In this document: piece after piece, positions 26,365-35,073 of the stretch | Layout: each line of letters starts with the position of its first letter | Position numbering within the stretch: the first letter of the stretch is position 1 | Source: an uncultured Verrucomicrobiota bacterium | Lineage (GTDB): Bacteria; Verrucomicrobiota; Verrucomicrobiia; Methylacidiphilales; UBA1321 | NCBI GenBank assembly: GCA_903863295.1 | Contig: CAIPBM010000112.1 | Location: 25,281-89,280 of the forward strand | Length of the DNA: 64,000 nt | Direction of reading: 5' to 3' | Notes under the pieces: model-generated | What the model was told of the DNA's origin: nothing | The model's input: only the letters and a program-made list of their open reading frames with translations | The model's database searches: none | Program-made: the position numbers and the translations under genes

Positions 26365-26430
26365 TAACTACCGTTAGCTCAGCTTGGTAGGCCGCTTCCT
26401 TGGGGTGGCGATTCGGTTTTTCGACCCACT
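26365..26430 (+). other. degenerate tRNA-like 5' fragment (tRNA-Pro-like)
   Basis: GTTAGCTCAGCTTGGTAGG (26373-26391) matches a tRNA D-arm. It is followed by GCTTCCTTGGGGTGG, which resembles the anticodon arm of a tRNA-Pro(GGG). The 3' strands of both the D and anticodon stems are broken, and the T-arm (GGTTTTTCGACCC) is poor, so a functional tRNA is unlikely. Confidence 0.35.
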
Positions 26431-26683
26431 TCCACTCAATTTGAAAATGTGGTGTTTTGAGAGGTAAATCCCTCAATGTTCAGGCTCCGCCGATAAAGCT
26501 CATTCCACCCATTTCGACCCATTTTAGGGGTGCCGGTTTACCATGGCGGTTTACTAAATTTGCCACTGACTTTGTGGTCAGAATTCATGCTTTCTCAAGC
26601 GATGAATCCCCTCCCCAGCCCACAAGTCGATCCATGCCGCCGTTCAGAATCAACAAGCCATGACGCGACTTTGAGCACAAGTG

Positions 26684-27805
26684 TTAGGCAATTTTTCTGC
26701 GAAACATCCAATTGGCCGCGAGGTTGGTGATAAGAGCGATCAACAGCAGGGGCCAGAGGTGATCAAGAACAAACCCGGTCGAGGATCCCTTGAGAAAGAT
26801 GCTCTTAACAATGACGATCAGATGCCGAAGGGGGTTTGCTTCTGTAACCATCTGCAACCATCCGGGCATGTTGTCAATGGGGGCGGCATAACCTGACAGC
26901 ATCACCGCTGGCATCATAAAGGTGAAAACGCCGAGGAAGGCCTGCTGTTGGGTTTCGCAGACGGAGGAAATGAGCAGGCCGATGCCGGAAACAGCAATCG
27001 CGTAGAAAAAAATGCTTACATAAAGCAGGACGAGAGAGCCCTCAAAAGGCACTCCATAAAAAATGACTGCGGCCAGCAGAATCAGGGTGCCTTGAATCAT
27101 GGCAACCAGGACAGCCGGAACGGTTTTACCGACCATGATCATTCCCGGGGTGAGAGGAGAAACCAGGAGTTGATCGAAGGTTCCCTGCTCACGCTCACGG
27201 GCGATGGAGAGCGAAGTCACGATCAGGACGCTGATGGTCGTAATCATTGCGACGAGGGAGGGCAAAACGAAGAATTTGTAGTTGAGGTTCGGGTTAAACC
27301 AATGGCGCAAGACAATCTGTGAAGGAGCGATCTGTCCCGCCTCGACCAGCCGGTCATTGTTGTAGGACTGAATAATCGATTCCACATAACCGAGCGCAAT
27401 TTGACCACTATTGGAGCGACGTCCGTCGACGATGGCTTGAATGTCGGCCTCCTGCCCAGAGGCGACCTTGCGGGAGAAATCGACCGGAATGAAAAGAACG
27501 AGAAGCGCATTCTGATTTTCAATGGTGCTTTTCATCTCCTGTTCGCTCTGGAGGTTGATGTAATGGGTGAAGGCTTCGGCCCGGGCAAAGCGTTGAATAA
27601 GTTCAATGGAAGCCGGCCCCGCATCGTGATTGAGCACCGCCAGGGTGTTGTTTTGGACGTCGAGCGTCACCGCAAAAGGGAAAAGCGCGGTTTGAAGAAT
27701 CACCGGCAGGAAAAGCAGAACCCGACTCTGCGGATCTCCAAAGAGGGTCTGGAGCTCCTTGATAATGAGAGCGCGAATGCGTTTAAACATGGTCGTGCTA
27801 ATCAA
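26684..27805 (-). CDS. ABC-2 type transporter permease (YbhR/YhhJ-like)
   Basis: A 373-residue permease with one N-terminal membrane helix, a large extracytoplasmic domain (about 40-175) and five C-terminal helices. It includes the ABC-2 signature EREQGTFDQLLVSPLTPGMI near 205-225. It ends the leftward operon HlyD-ATPase-permease-permease, the layout of the YbhGFSR drug-efflux family. The start codon overlaps the stop of the preceding permease by a few bases. The substrate is unknown. Confidence 0.88.
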   Translation of the reverse strand: MISTTMFKRIRALIIKELQTLFGDPQSRVLLFLPVILQTALFPFAVTLDVQNNTLAVLNHDAGPASIELIQRFARAEAFTHYINLQSEQEMKSTIENQNALLVLFIPVDFSRKVASGQEADIQAIVDGRRSNSGQIALGYVESIIQSYNNDRLVEAGQIAPSQIVLRHWFNPNLNYKFFVLPSLVAMITTISVLIVTSLSIAREREQGTFDQLLVSPLTPGMIMVGKTVPAVLVAMIQGTLILLAAVIFYGVPFEGSLVLLYVSIFFYAIAVSGIGLLISSVCETQQQAFLGVFTFMMPAVMLSGYAAPIDNMPGWLQMVTEANPLRHLIVIVKSIFLKGSSTGFVLDHLWPLLLIALITNLAANWMFRRKIA

Positions 27806-28946
27806 GGCGCTTCCGGGTAAAGCGTGCAGTCAGCCCGATCAGCACCAGACCTGAGACCAGAAGGAAGAGGCTATTGCGGAGCAGAATCGGCCATAAATCA
27901 CCGGCTTGGAAAAGGGTTTGCATGCAGGTGACAAAGTAACGGGCGGGGAAGAGATAAGTAACCGCTCGGATGGGGGCAGGCATGCTGCTGATTTCATAAA
28001 TGAAGCCCGAGAACATCATGGAGGGCAGAAAGGCAAGATTGAGCGCTGCTTGCGCGGCATTGAATTGATTCTTCATGAGCGTAGAGATCAGCAAACCCGC
28101 GCCTAGGGTGGTGAGAAGAAAGAGCGTTGAAACGAGAAAAAGCGCGAAAATCGAGCCGCGAAAGGGAACACCCAGCACGAACACGGCAACGATGACGCAG
28201 ATCATCAGTGAAACGATGCCCAAGACATAATAGGGAATTAATTTGGAGAGCAAAAACTCCGTGCGGGTCATTGGCGAAGCCAGCAGGGCTTCCATGGTGC
28301 CCCGTTCCCATTCGCGCGCGACCACCAGCGAGGTCAAAAGCGCACCCACCACAGTCATGATTAATGTGATTGAGCCAGGAACGAGAAAATTGCGGCTCTC
28401 GGCGGATGGATTAAACCAGAATCGCTCCTGAACTCCGATTTGCCCAGGAGCACGAATTCCCTGGGCCAGATTCCGTTGCGCGAGCCAATCCTGCCAGGCC
28501 CCAAGGGTGTAACCCTGCACGAACGCCGCGAGTTGAGGCTCGGCTCCATCGGTTACCACTTGCACCGGCGCGGAATCTCCCGGTCGCTTTAAGTCGTCAC
28601 TAAAATTTTGTTGAATCACGACAAAGCCGCGAATGGTGCCGTCCATGATTTCGTCTTCGAGTTGTTTCCGGTTCTGCGCCGGTAAAACGGAAAAATATTT
28701 CGAACCGTAGAAACTGGCGGCGAATCGATTCGCTTCTTCACTCTGATCTTCAACGAGAAGACCAATTTTTGTCGCACCGGAGTCGAGATTGATCCCGTAA
28801 CCGAAGATGAAAAGCATGATCAGTGGGAGCACAAACGCGATCAGGTTGCTGCTCGGATCGCGGATGATCTGGAGCGTCTCCTTGAGGCAAAGCGCCTTGA
28901 GCCGACGCCAAGAAATAGCTTCCGATTTCGCCTTAGTTTTGTTCAT
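27798..28946 (-). CDS. ABC-2 type transporter permease (YbhS-like)
   Basis: A 382-residue permease, paralogous to the next gene, with the same one-plus-five helix topology and a large external loop (about 55-190). It has the ABC-2 motif EWERGTMEALLASPMTRTEFLLSKL. The N-terminus carries a cytoplasmic SWRRLKALCLKETLQIIRDP segment typical of YbhS/YbhR. It overlaps the ATPase gene upstream by 14 bp, so the subunits are translationally coupled. Confidence 0.88.
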   Translation of the reverse strand: MNKTKAKSEAISWRRLKALCLKETLQIIRDPSSNLIAFVLPLIMLFIFGYGINLDSGATKIGLLVEDQSEEANRFAASFYGSKYFSVLPAQNRKQLEDEIMDGTIRGFVVIQQNFSDDLKRPGDSAPVQVVTDGAEPQLAAFVQGYTLGAWQDWLAQRNLAQGIRAPGQIGVQERFWFNPSAESRNFLVPGSITLIMTVVGALLTSLVVAREWERGTMEALLASPMTRTEFLLSKLIPYYVLGIVSLMICVIVAVFVLGVPFRGSIFALFLVSTLFLLTTLGAGLLISTLMKNQFNAAQAALNLAFLPSMMFSGFIYEISSMPAPIRAVTYLFPARYFVTCMQTLFQAGDLWPILLRNSLFLLVSGLVLIGLTARFTRKRLD

Positions 28947-30660
28947 GGCGGTCCTTGGTCACGAGTTCAATAAAGGCGTCTTCCATGCTTGGGTCCGAAT
29001 TCTTGTCGGTGCGGACCATCTCCTTCAATTCGTCCGGGGTATTGGCCGCGATCATCTTTCCGCGAAAGACCAGTCCAATCCGGTCGCAATATTCCGCTTC
29101 GTCCATGAAGTGCGTGGTCACCATGACGGTCACTCCCTTTTCCACCACGCTGTTGATGTGAGTCCAAAATTCTCGTCGGGTCACTGGGTCCACACCGGAA
29201 GTCGGCTCATCCAGGAAGAGAATGTCGGGCCGATGCATCATGGCGCAGGCCAGGGCCAGGCGTTGTTTGAAGCCGAGGGGCAGGCTGTCGGCGGAGGATT
29301 TAAGATAAGGTTCAAGATGAAAAATCTGAACCATACTGGCTACTTCCTGCCGCTGCTCGTTCCCATCGAGTCCGTAAGCCCCGGAAAAGAACATCAGATT
29401 CTGTTGCACGCTTAGATTGCCATAGAGGGAGAATTTCTGAGCCATGTAACCGAGGTGCTGCCTTGCCTTGCTGGCGCTGGTTTTGAGATCGATATCGGTC
29501 ACCAAGGCTTTTCCGGATGTTGGCTGCAGCAGGCCGCACATCATTTTGAATATTGTTGATTTTCCCGCTCCATTCGGACCCAAAAGCCCGAAGATTTCAC
29601 CGCGCACGACCTTAAAGCTGACGTCGTCCGTCGCGGTAAAATCACCAAAGCGCTTCGTTAGGTGGGTAGCCTCGATAACGGTCGATCCGTCCTTCTTCAG
29701 ATTTTCCAAATGATCCGCGAGAGGCGACTTCCCCGGTGGCTTTTCACCCAAGACATCCAGGAAAGCGTCTTCAAACCGAGGTGGGATAGGAACCCAATGG
29801 GCCTTCGGCCCAGCCTGGAGATCTTCCAGTTTGGGTTTGTCCGCGTTTTTCTGGAGGACAACGCGAACGCTATTCCCCTGAATCACGGCATCAAGAACTT
29901 CGTCGCAATCCAAGACGCGGGTTAGCACCTCTCGACGACTCCCGGTAATCTCCCGCAATTGAAAGCAACGTCCCTCCATACGCGAGGTCATTTCTTTCGG
30001 TGGACCGTTGAAAAGCATTCGTCCTTCACTGAGCAGCAGCACATCGTCGCAAAGCTCGGCTTCCTCGAGATACGCCGTGCTCCAAACCACGGTGATATCC
30101 TGGGAGACGAGGTCACGCACCATCTTCCAGAGTTCGCGCCTCGAAATGGGATCGACACCGACACCCGGCTCGTCGAGAAGTAGCAATTTGGGCTGCCCCA
30201 AGAGGGCACAAGCGAGGCCAAGCTTTTGTTTCATGCCGCCTGAAAGCTTTCCCGCCATACGATCCGTGAAGCTCGTCAGGTCGGTCAATTTTAGCAAATG
30301 TTGAAATTCCTCTTCACGTTCATGATCGATCACGTCGCGCAAATCGGCGTGCAGGTTGAGGTTTTCCTGGACGGAGAGATCTTCATAAAGACCGAATTTC
30401 TGGGGCATGTAGCCGATGATTTTGCGTAGTTCGGACGTATCCCTGATGGGATCCAGATCTATGATTTTGATGGTGCCTGAAGTCAGATGCATCAGACCCG
30501 CCATCAAACGTAGGAGCGTCGTCTTACCCGCTCCATCGGGCCCGACCAGCCCCGTCACTTTTCCCGGCATAATTTGCGCGGTCAGCTCCTCAAGAGCCGC
30601 CTTTTCACGGTGTGGAAAAACTTTCTTCACCCGATCCAGATGAATAAGGGCATCCGACAT
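28933..30660 (-). CDS. ABC transporter ATP-binding protein with two nucleotide-binding domains (YbhF-like)
   Basis: A 575-residue protein with two fused ABC domains. The first (about 1-230) has Walker A GPDGAGKT at 40-47, the signature LSGGMKQKL and Walker B LLLLDEPGVGVDP. The second (about 325-570) has GPNGAGKST and LFLDEPTSGVDP, with a changed signature LPLGFKQRL where LSGGQ is expected. Fusion of two ATPases is the YbhF pattern. It lies 3 bp after the membrane-fusion gene. Confidence 0.92.
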   Translation of the reverse strand: MSDALIHLDRVKKVFPHREKAALEELTAQIMPGKVTGLVGPDGAGKTTLLRLMAGLMHLTSGTIKIIDLDPIRDTSELRKIIGYMPQKFGLYEDLSVQENLNLHADLRDVIDHEREEEFQHLLKLTDLTSFTDRMAGKLSGGMKQKLGLACALLGQPKLLLLDEPGVGVDPISRRELWKMVRDLVSQDITVVWSTAYLEEAELCDDVLLLSEGRMLFNGPPKEMTSRMEGRCFQLREITGSRREVLTRVLDCDEVLDAVIQGNSVRVVLQKNADKPKLEDLQAGPKAHWVPIPPRFEDAFLDVLGEKPPGKSPLADHLENLKKDGSTVIEATHLTKRFGDFTATDDVSFKVVRGEIFGLLGPNGAGKSTIFKMMCGLLQPTSGKALVTDIDLKTSASKARQHLGYMAQKFSLYGNLSVQQNLMFFSGAYGLDGNEQRQEVASMVQIFHLEPYLKSSADSLPLGFKQRLALACAMMHRPDILFLDEPTSGVDPVTRREFWTHINSVVEKGVTVMVTTHFMDEAEYCDRIGLVFRGKMIAANTPDELKEMVRTDKNSDPSMEDAFIELVTKDRHEQN

Positions 30661-30663
30661 GAC

Positions 30664-31572
30664 TCAGCGGAGGTGAATTTTAACGGTACACGGCATTCCC
30701 TGGCGCAATTGCGGACCGGAGTCATCGATGACTATGCGTAATCGATAGACCAACGAGGTGCGGAGATCGGTTGTTTCAACCGATTTTGGGGTGAACTCTG
30801 CTTCGGGAGAAACAAAGCCCACTTGCCCGTGGTATGGGTGGTCGGGCTGCGTATCGGTAAATACCTCGACCGCTTCTCCGGGATGAACGTCGCCCAAGTT
30901 ACTCTCTGCGATATAGGCTCGAACCCAGACAGGGTGGTAAAGGGAAACCGTGAGGACCGTATTCCCTGATGGTACGATTGCACCCGGTTCTTCAGCCCGA
31001 GTCATTACGACTCCATCAGAGGGTGAGTGGATTTCCGAGTCGTTGAGATCGGTTTGAGCCGAGGCGAGTTGTGCCTGCGCCAGGTGAAGGCCCGGTAAGG
31101 CCTGATCACGGGCCGAGAGATCGTTATCGTAGGTCAGCTTCGAGATGCCTCCACTGCTTACCATGGTCTCATCACGTTTCAGCGTGATTTCAGCATCCTT
31201 GAGTATCGCCGCCTTGACTTCCACATCAGCAGTGTGCATCGCGAGGGCATCCTTGTAAATCGACTGATCGAGGCTGGCGACTAATTCGCCTTGGGACACT
31301 GAATCACCCTCGTCCTTGAGCACGGTCTCGATACGTCCTGGTACGCGAAAACCCAGATTGACGTCCCGGATATCGACATCGCCGTAGAGCACCAAGACCG
31401 TTGGTTTGCCTCTCAGTGCGAAGTATAAAACCGGCACCAAAATGATCAGGCTCAATCCGATCCCTAAACCGATCTTGAGCCAAGCGGGTTGGGCGAGAAG
31501 CGAAGACCAGACGGACGATATCGAGGTTTTTGGGACCTTGGCATCTGACAGAGATCGAGGGAGTTGAGTCAT
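30664..31572 (-). CDS. HlyD/EmrA-type membrane fusion protein (YbhG-like)
   Basis: Periplasmic adaptor of the ABC exporter downstream. The 302-residue protein has a short cytoplasmic tail, one membrane helix (about 33-55) and a biotinyl-lipoyl half (VPGRIETVLKDEGDSVSQGELVASLD). A coiled coil (about 110-165) and a beta-barrel part (PSDGVVMTRAEEPGAIVPSG) follow. The ATG at 31572 is preferred over the in-frame ATG at 31605, which lies very near the regulatory palindrome at 31633. A typical YbhG is slightly longer. Confidence 0.85.
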   Translation of the reverse strand: MTQLPRSLSDAKVPKTSISSVWSSLLAQPAWLKIGLGIGLSLIILVPVLYFALRGKPTVLVLYGDVDIRDVNLGFRVPGRIETVLKDEGDSVSQGELVASLDQSIYKDALAMHTADVEVKAAILKDAEITLKRDETMVSSGGISKLTYDNDLSARDQALPGLHLAQAQLASAQTDLNDSEIHSPSDGVVMTRAEEPGAIVPSGNTVLTVSLYHPVWVRAYIAESNLGDVHPGEAVEVFTDTQPDHPYHGQVGFVSPEAEFTPKSVETTDLRTSLVYRLRIVIDDSGPQLRQGMPCTVKIHLR

Positions 31573-31632
31573 ACAGCTTATGCCACGTTGGTGTCGTCGG
31601 TGCATAGTGACACGGCCTCATCAGGAATCCCT

Positions 31633-31650
31633 ATAGGGTGAACACCCCAT
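31633..31650. promoter_or_regulatory. island palindrome, site A
   Basis: ATAGGGTGAACACCCCAT, one mismatch from the consensus ATGGGGTGAACACCCCAT (8-2-8 inverted repeat). It lies between divergent units, 61 bp before the HlyD start and 96 bp before the BON start. It is a likely shared operator. Confidence 0.65.
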
Positions 31651-31745
31651 GGCGCAGAGAGGAAACCCGGAGGAATCTTCCACTTCGGAATAGCCTCAGG
31701 ACTACGCCTTCCAAACAACTTCCTGAAATTTGAAAGATTCACCCC

Positions 31746-32432
31746 ATGAAAACCACCCTAGAGAAAAGCGATACGGAAATTAAAACTGACGTGTTGGCAG
31801 AATTGAAATACGAGCCAAGTGTAAAAGTGACCGACATCGGCGTTTTGGTCAAAGACGGGACAGTTACCCTAAACGGAAGTGCAACGAGCTATGCCGAAAA
31901 ATGGGAAGCGGTGCGCGCTGCCAAACGAGTAGCTGGCGTAACAGCTATCGCCGATGATATCACGGTCAAGCTCTGGGATTCATTTGTCCGCACGGACACA
32001 GATATTGCAACAACCGCTGCTAATCAGATCAAATCGATCACCTCCATTCCGACCGGAAAGGTTCAACTTACGGTAAGTAACGGCTGGATTACCCTGGATG
32101 GCGAACTGGAATGGTGGTTTGAAAAAGACGAGGCCGAACGTACCGTTCGAGGTCTGGCGGGGGTCAAAGGCGTTTCAAACCTGATCAAGATCAAACCAAA
32201 ACTTTCCGCTTCCGACATCGTCAGGGATCTCAAATGGGCCTTCGAACGAAACTCCCAGTTGTACGACTGTGACATCGCGGTCGAGGCGTCCGGAAGCAAA
32301 GTCACCCTTCGGGGCACCGTTTACAACTATTCCGAGCGCGAGGAAGCTGTACGCGTCGCCTGGGCAGCGGCAGGGGTCTCCTCGGTGGATGATCTCATTG
32401 AGATCGACTGGTCGGATGGAATGGACGACTAG
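31746..32432 (+). CDS. triple BON-domain (OsmY-like) protein
   Basis: A 228-residue protein made of three BON domains (about 8-75, 80-150 and 155-222), each with the VTLNG/ITLDGE/VTLRGT strand and a V-G-V turn. BON domains bind phospholipid, and OsmY is an osmotic-stress periplasmic protein. No signal peptide is visible here, so the location is uncertain. The protein is a clear paralogue of the gene at 56307-56990. The next two genes (nitroreductase, L,D-transpeptidase) follow on the same strand. Confidence 0.88.
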   Translation: MKTTLEKSDTEIKTDVLAELKYEPSVKVTDIGVLVKDGTVTLNGSATSYAEKWEAVRAAKRVAGVTAIADDITVKLWDSFVRTDTDIATTAANQIKSITSIPTGKVQLTVSNGWITLDGELEWWFEKDEAERTVRGLAGVKGVSNLIKIKPKLSASDIVRDLKWAFERNSQLYDCDIAVEASGSKVTLRGTVYNYSEREEAVRVAWAAAGVSSVDDLIEIDWSDGMDD

Positions 32433-32467
32433 TCCGGTCTAACTGAATCAAACGCGATAAATTTGGT

Positions 32468-32495
32468 CGTGCGTCCACTATACCCAGTGGACGCA
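32468..32495 (+). terminator. perfect hairpin after the BON gene
   Basis: GTGCGTCCACT (32468-32478) pairs perfectly with AGTGGACGCAC (32485-32495) around a 6-nt loop. No T run follows, so it may be a factor-dependent terminator or an mRNA processing/stability element between BON and nitroreductase genes. Confidence 0.5.
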
Positions 32496-32570
32496 CTCGA
32501 ATGATCCATCCTCATGCAATGCGGCGGTCTGTCAGCCAGAACACTGGTCTTTTGATAAAAGGAAGTCTCA

Positions 32571-33125
32571 ATGAAATTAGCTGAAACTATCTACGGGCGT
32601 CGCTCAACGCGCGCCTTCTCGCATCAGTCGGTGACAAAGTCCCTTTTGGAACGGCTGATTGACTCCGCCGTTCAAGCGCCAAGCGCCCGCAATCAGCAGC
32701 CGTGGGAGTTCGTGATTATTCAAAATATCCCGCTGCTTGACCAGATTTCGGAGTCCTCCAAAGCGCATATCAGGGGAACGGAAAAGGGTTTATTGGCTCT
32801 CCATCCGCACGATTCTCTGAACGATCCGGACTTTCACATTTTCTATCATGCACCCGTACTCATTGTCATCTCGGCCGAACAAGGAGATTGGGCGGTCGAA
32901 AATGCGGCCCTTGCAGCTGAAAACCTGATGCTGGTGGCTCATGCGAACGCGCTGGGAACTTGTTGGATTGGTCTTGCGCAAGACTGGCTTGGTACCGCCG
33001 ACGGCAGGCGCGCTATTGGCGTCCCCGAAGGGTTCTTGCCAGTTGCGCCGATTATTGTGGGGCACCCGTCAGGAGACGTGTCGCCGGTTCCCCGTAATCC
33101 AGCCCGGCTGCGGTGGATTAATTGA
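32571..33125 (+). CDS. nitroreductase family FMN protein
   Basis: A 184-residue flavoprotein with the N-terminal FMN phosphate motif RRSTRAFSHQ at 10-19, SAVQAPSARNQQPWEFVII at about 32-50, and LAAENLMLVAHANALGTCWIG near 110-130. Nitroreductases use NAD(P)H to reduce nitro compounds or quinones; in dormancy regulons such as DosR the family is common but substrates are unknown. A second, distantly similar member lies at the right edge (63470). It overlaps the transpeptidase by 4 nt. Confidence 0.9.
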   Translation: MKLAETIYGRRSTRAFSHQSVTKSLLERLIDSAVQAPSARNQQPWEFVIIQNIPLLDQISESSKAHIRGTEKGLLALHPHDSLNDPDFHIFYHAPVLIVISAEQGDWAVENAALAAENLMLVAHANALGTCWIGLAQDWLGTADGRRAIGVPEGFLPVAPIIVGHPSGDVSPVPRNPARLRWIN

Positions 33126-34147
33126 CGACCACAGCGCAATGCCTTGGTCTCGTTTCGTGCAAGCGACGATTACTCGCGTTCACCCTTGGCCTGTTCGCCT
33201 CGACTTGGATCGGCGGCTGGACTTTCGCGGAAAACTTCACCGAGGGCCGTGACGTTGCTCCCTTTTCCGTCCTCCAAAATGGCGACTACATCTGGAAGCC
33301 CGAAATTTCTCCATCTGGTCCGGTTCTGATCATCGTTAGCACGCCTGATCAACTACTCTACGTTTATCGCAATGGAATTCGCATTGGTCGTTCCACCGTC
33401 AGCACGGGGCGACCTGGCCATCGGACTCCCTCCGGTGTCTTTACCATCCTTCAGAAGCAGGTTGACCACTACTCCACCATCTACCACGGGGCACCCATGC
33501 CATTTATGGAACGGCTTACTTGGGGTGGCGTAGCTCTCCATGGGGGCGATCTCCCCGGCTTTGCTGATTCTCACGGCTGTATTCGTCTGCCGCTAAAGTT
33601 CGCCAAGCTACTTTATACCATCACGGATAAAGGCACGACCGTCATGGTTACCAATGGCGCAACCAACTCCGAAATTTCCGACCATCCTGGCTATCTCCTG
33701 TCGTCCAAAGGAGGCGAAACCGCCAGCGAAGCGGGATCGAACGGCGATTACCAGTGGAATCCTGAGGAATCGCCGTCTGGCCCTGTCTCCATCGTCTTTA
33801 GTGCCAAGTCCTCGCGTATTTATGTCTTTCGGAACGGTGTGGAGATAGGTCGCGCCGTGGTTCGAGGTGGCGAAAATATGAACCTTGGCCTGCATGCCTA
33901 CGCGGCTCTCGATCAGTTTGACACCGAGGGCCATCGCCAGTGGAGCGCCATCAACACCCTCGGAGATAACAACGCACCTGACGTTCGTGATCTAGCCAAG
34001 CATCTATCCATCCCACCTGCCTTCCTGACTCAGCTTCGCACCGTGATACAAACCGGCACCACCCTGGTGGTCAGTGATATTCCCGTGGATCGTAGTACCC
34101 CCATCGAAACTGGGGTTAACATTCTGACCACTGATGTTCAGCGTTAG
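33122..34147 (+). CDS. L,D-transpeptidase (YkuD domain) with an inactive internal duplicate
   Basis: A 341-residue exported protein that starts with TTG (TTGA overlap with the nitroreductase stop). It has a signal segment (RRLLAFTLGLFASTWIGG). The catalytic YkuD domain (about 60-180) contains the SHGCIRLP motif with the active Cys; it cross-links or anchors to peptidoglycan. A second copy of the beta-strand portion (PEESPSGPVSIVFSAKSSR, about 218-300) repeats PEISPSGPVLIIVSTPDQL but lacks the Cys motif. No ATG fits the signal peptide, so TTG is chosen. Confidence 0.85.
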   Translation: MTTTAQCLGLVSCKRRLLAFTLGLFASTWIGGWTFAENFTEGRDVAPFSVLQNGDYIWKPEISPSGPVLIIVSTPDQLLYVYRNGIRIGRSTVSTGRPGHRTPSGVFTILQKQVDHYSTIYHGAPMPFMERLTWGGVALHGGDLPGFADSHGCIRLPLKFAKLLYTITDKGTTVMVTNGATNSEISDHPGYLLSSKGGETASEAGSNGDYQWNPEESPSGPVSIVFSAKSSRIYVFRNGVEIGRAVVRGGENMNLGLHAYAALDQFDTEGHRQWSAINTLGDNNAPDVRDLAKHLSIPPAFLTQLRTVIQTGTTLVVSDIPVDRSTPIETGVNILTTDVQR

Positions 34148-34263
34148 TTGCTCTGGCTTGCGCAAGCTAATGACATCGTACGCCTCATTCATCTTGTCAT
34201 GCTGTCAGTCGGACACGAGGCGTAAAACAGATGCGACCGGAATCCGACGCCTGACTTAGCGTC

Positions 34264-34857
34264 CTATAATTTAAGCAAGACTTGGACGATGCTCTCCTCG
34301 GTTAAGTCTTGCGCCGCAAAGTCGAGGCTTCGGCAAAGATTTATGGCCTCTTGATCGATGTCCAGAAACTTACCGACTAAAATTTTAAATCGAAACGCCC
34401 GCCCCAGATCTACGAGTCGATTGAGAAGAATTTTGGCTAACTTGGGGATATTGGCCTCATCGCCGATCAGGATGTCGAACGTGGCGACATAAGGTTCGGG
34501 AGTCCTGACTAAACGCCCCACGGCCAAGATTCTCACGCTCGACCGAGGGTGGGCTGGTTGTTCGATGACCACGGAGTAAACTTCGGCCGTATTGGTGCAA
34601 ACCCGGACTAGGCCCTCGTGAGAGGTTCGCCCATCGAATCCGATATACCCAAAGTAACGCAAACAAATGGTCTTGGGGGACAAGCAGCGATGAAACTCGA
34701 CCATCTTGCTTTCGTCATCCAGTCGTATCGGGCGGAGCTTGAGCTTACTGAATCCTGTGACTTCAACAGTGCGCTCCAGATGCATGCGATGGGGACGACG
34801 TGAAAAATCCGGAATTGATTCTTCAGTCTTGGATGCGGGACGAGGCGTATTCTTCAT
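34264..34857 (-). CDS. GNAT family N-acetyltransferase (Pat-like domain)
   Basis: A 197-residue protein whose core (about 38-190) resembles the GNAT domain found at the end of Pat-type protein lysine acetyltransferases: KLRPIRLDDESKMVEFHRCL followed by SPKTICLRYFG. The acetyl-CoA-binding R-x-x-G/A motif is poorly conserved, so catalytic activity is unsure. Palindrome B lies 94 bp upstream. Pat-like enzymes tune acetyl-CoA synthetase, which would fit the acetate genes of the island, but that is inference. Confidence 0.65.
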   Translation of the reverse strand: MKNTPRPASKTEESIPDFSRRPHRMHLERTVEVTGFSKLKLRPIRLDDESKMVEFHRCLSPKTICLRYFGYIGFDGRTSHEGLVRVCTNTAEVYSVVIEQPAHPRSSVRILAVGRLVRTPEPYVATFDILIGDEANIPKLAKILLNRLVDLGRAFRFKILVGKFLDIDQEAINLCRSLDFAAQDLTEESIVQVLLKL

Positions 34858-34950
34858 TGCGACCTAACGTAATGGCGCACATCGGCTAGAATTCACTTTC
34901 GGGACGTAACGGCCACGAAGGCAACCTGAACAAAATTGCAGGCATCGCCT

Positions 34951-34968
34951 ATGGGGTACTTACCCCAT
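34951..34968. promoter_or_regulatory. island palindrome, site B
   Basis: ATGGGGTACTTACCCCAT, a perfect 8-2-8 inverted repeat 94 bp before the GNAT start. A degenerate half-site TATGGGGTTCAGGCATCA follows at 35013-35030. The 216-bp gap 34858-35073 holds nothing else recognisable. Confidence 0.65.
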
Positions 34969-35073
34969 TTCGTATGACGGGCGACCACTTATTCCCGACT
35001 TCCAGATGAGGCTATGGGGTTCAGGCATCAACGATTGAATCAACCTTCAGGGGTTAGCGAAGGTCATCAAGGT

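Larger units (their letters stand above)
26080..26683. other. non-coding boundary region with tRNA fragments
   Basis: About 600 bp without a convincing gene separate core genes from the island. It holds a tRNA 3'-end fragment (26132-26161, minus), a tRNA-like 5' fragment (about 26365-26430, plus), and a short direct repeat TTGTCAGATT (26269 and 26281). No integrase is visible. I read it as the scar or edge of an integrated element; this is inference. Confidence 0.5.

Noticed and set aside
26365..26430. Functional tRNA-Pro gene
   Set aside because: D-stem, anticodon stem and T-arm partners are broken, so it is kept only as a remnant.
26285..26476. 63-residue minus-strand frame
   Set aside because: No family match or ribosome-binding site, and it overlaps the tRNA-like fragment in a region that looks non-coding.
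35013..35030. Eighth palindrome (site C)
   Set aside because: Only the left half TATGGGGT is conserved; the right half GGCATCA does not match, so it is recorded as a degenerate half-site only.
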